This document shows, piece after piece, positions 62,283 through 64,000 of a stretch of 64,000 bases of DNA. The stretch is from contig NW_026251828.1 in the NCBI RefSeq assembly GCF_025024155.1, forward strand, positions 1-64,000, given 5' to 3'. Under the pieces are notes generated by a model. That model did no database searches and was not told the origin of the DNA. It saw only the letters and a list, made by a program, of their open reading frames with translations. Position 1 is the first letter of the stretch. Each line of letters starts with the position of its first letter. The stretch comes from Gamsiella multidivaricata (Eukaryota > Mortierellomycota > Mortierellomycetes > Mortierellales > Mortierellaceae). A program made the position numbers and the translations under genes.

Positions 62283-64000
62283 CTATGGTGCACTTGCCGT
62301 GCGGCCTCCCTGTGCTTGATGCACTCCATTGCTTTTCTTTTTCGGCGAGTTCATGATAATCGCATCAAGATTACGTGGTGAAAATGGTAGTGTGACCCGT
62401 CCCTGCTGCAAGAAACTGTCATCCATAGCCTGTATCTGCGCATTTTCGACTTTCTGCTGCATGCTGCAGAGATGTTGCTACATGGGAGTGAGCGCAAGCA
62501 GACAAATAAATAACGAGAACAGGAGAGAACAGAACGCAACACATAAAACTACGACGTGAATTTACCACGTATGTGAGCAGCCATCCAAGGGACTGTCCAT
62601 CCAGAAATGCCTTCAGCCCTTTCTCATCAAATGGTAGCTTGATGGCCACTCGGGACAACAGACCAGAGATATGGATGTCTTCGTATCGGTGGAGATAGAC
62701 AATAGCACCAGTGTACCCAGAGACGTCCAGGAAAACCATGTAGTCGCCATTTTGAAGATCAAACTTTCCATGTCACTGTAAGTAGACCATAATCGCCTTG
62801 TTGATTCAAATGTTCTTCCGTGATTGCTTCTTGTTCTCCTCACTATCTACCCCAACAGCCTTGAGCTCATTGTTGTTTAACTCCAGGCCATCGAAATGCA
62901 GGTGGAGATCCATCTCCCGGCCACAGACGCCCTTGCTCGCTCCACTAAACTCCTACTCTTGAAGGGTTCTGATCTCTTTCGTAGCGTCAGATGTGAGCTC
63001 GCCACTAAAGAAAAGAGGCAACAAAATATCAGTTGCAAGACCACATGAGCAAGAACATTAGTAACAAGGAACACTGTGAGCGCATACATCTCGAACTTGA
63101 GCGACCCTTCCGAGATGAAATCAAGAACAGCCTTCCATGTTGACACAACCGCATATACAGAATTGCCAAAAGTTCCTGCAATAATTTTGTCCGCTCTAAC
63201 GAATATGAAATTTTAAGTTAGTAAAGACCATGAAAACAAAACCTAACGAAAGAATGAGACAACAGCAGATAGATATGAAGCTTACAGGAATCGGACAACG
63301 TCTAGAACAACCTTCAGCAAAGGGTCCACTTGTTCTCCCCGCCGCACCTTGCCTACGCGTCCGGCATCCAGAATGCTGACCTCGTCACAGAGATGACTTA
63401 TGCCGTGCAATGTTTAACCCCTATATCTACTTACAGACAGGAAGTCAACGAGACAAGAGAGGGATCTTTATTTATTGGGCAGACGGGCCCCTTATAAAGT
63501 ACTACCCATCTGCACCACGTTAAGGGCACTTGTCTCTGCTCGTACGTACCACATAGGTCAATATAGTGCACGCATTTGGTGAGAATTTCCTTTAGCAGTT
63601 GGAGCGTGTCGTTGATGCTGCCATCAGGTTGTGCTTTGGTGCTGATTCTTCGATATCATTAATCAAATGCATGCCGAACATGTCCCTGGTGTCAGCAGCT
63701 CGAAGATTAATTACTCCTGATAGTTCCACTAGGAGGTCCTTCTCATGCTGGAGGACAGTTTTCCTGTCTTCAAGGTTGGCACAGATGTACGTATATAACG
63801 CCTTGCGCGTCACAGACAGGCTGCCTCCAGAGGGGATCGGCGTGACTGATCGGCCATGGTGTAGAATACCATGCATAATCTTCATAAGTGAGCCCCAAGG
63901 CTCGCAGAGGGATAACAAAGCTTCCAGCGCCTCAGTTCGGGTTCGCTTTCGAACAAACTCCTTCTCTCGCTGGTTGGTGGTAGGATGCTACTGATTTGTG
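62283..64000 (-). pseudogene. broken multi-exon gene running off the right edge, family not recognised
   Basis: Minus-strand segments read as a single protein with intron-like gaps. Order: SLCEPWGSLMKIMHGILHHG and KDLLVELSGVINLRAADTRD (63918-63650); after a one-base shift, DTLQLLKEILTKCVHYIDLC (63620-63550); DEVSILDAGRVGKV (about 63380); FGNSVYAVVSTWKAVLDFI (about 63140); MDLHLHFDGLELNNNELKAV (about 62890); NGDYMVFLDVSGYTGAIVYL and DGQSLGWLLTYV (62750-62570); then a last exon from about 62477 with SMQQKVENAQIQAMDDSFLQ. Inside the 63000-62760 exon three in-frame stops interrupt otherwise coherent sequence. The frameshift and stops mark it as dead. The 5' end lies beyond the window. I do not know the family. 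Confidence 0.55.

Noticed and set aside
62351..63146. Reading the right-edge gene as intact with many small introns
   Set aside because: The three stops lie inside coherent sequence without splice sites that would remove them, and a frameshift is also needed.

Overview
The window looks like nuclear DNA of an early-diverging filamentous fungus, most likely Mortierellomycota (Mortierella and relatives). The grounds are dense protein genes split by short GT-AG introns (mostly 60-150 nt), F-box/LRR genes of the kind expanded in that group, and housekeeping genes that Dikarya usually lack or have lost (muskelin, Integrator subunit 4, UBLCP1-type phosphatase). This placement is inference from gene content; no rRNA or mitochondrial marker is present. 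I recognised no tRNA, rRNA or CRISPR array.

Layout. 1.3-4 kb: a membrane protein with an extracellular region, one TM segment and a cytoplasmic pseudokinase (+). 4.2-7.2 kb: an F-box protein (-). 7.9-11.3 kb: a secreted subtilisin-type protease with a PA insert (-, 6 exons). 12.2-14 kb: a decayed gene. 14.4-17 kb: exosome subunit Rrp43 (+) converging on RNA polymerase I/III subunit AC40 (-). 17.2-22.3 kb: a DEAH RNA helicase with dsRNA-binding domains (-). 22.9-26 kb: a gene-poor stretch of decayed coding sequence, including what looks like the C-terminal half of a dead TnpB/Fanzor-type nuclease gene. 26.1-28.8 kb: a REEP/Yop1-type membrane domain joined to a long disordered tail (+). 29-30.8 kb: farnesyl diphosphate synthase (-). 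31.2-35.3 kb: BRO1/ALIX (-), divergent from a DUF1769 (Duc1-type) protein (+). 37-38.6 kb: a membrane-anchored cysteine-synthase-like enzyme (-), divergent from an OXLD1-like mitochondrial protein (+). 40-41.9 kb: UBLCP1 phosphatase (+). 42.3-44.1 kb: endonuclease III/NTH1 (+). 44.4-46.3 kb: a decayed F-box gene (-). 46.7-52.1 kb: muskelin (+), beginning in a 46-unit hexanucleotide array. 52.5-57.5 kb: INTS4 (-, 17 exons), divergent from an SRR1-domain gene (57.7-59.1 kb, +). 59.25-61.86 kb: a complete pogo/Tigger-like DNA transposon with TA target duplication. 62.3-64 kb: a pseudogene running off the right edge.

Most genes are unrelated housekeeping functions (RNA decay, transcription, isoprenoids, ESCRT, base excision repair, ubiquitin ligase scaffolding) and do not form a pathway cluster. 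Three close divergent pairs (35.3-35.6, 38.6-38.8, 57.5-57.7 kb) probably share promoters. The least ordinary items are the TnpB/Fanzor relic, the intact transposon with nested inverted repeats, the muskelin repeat whose frame is revealed by its interruptions, a fungal Integrator subunit, and the pseudokinase receptor. Exon coordinates were derived by hand from splice signals and reading-frame continuity and may be off by a base in places.
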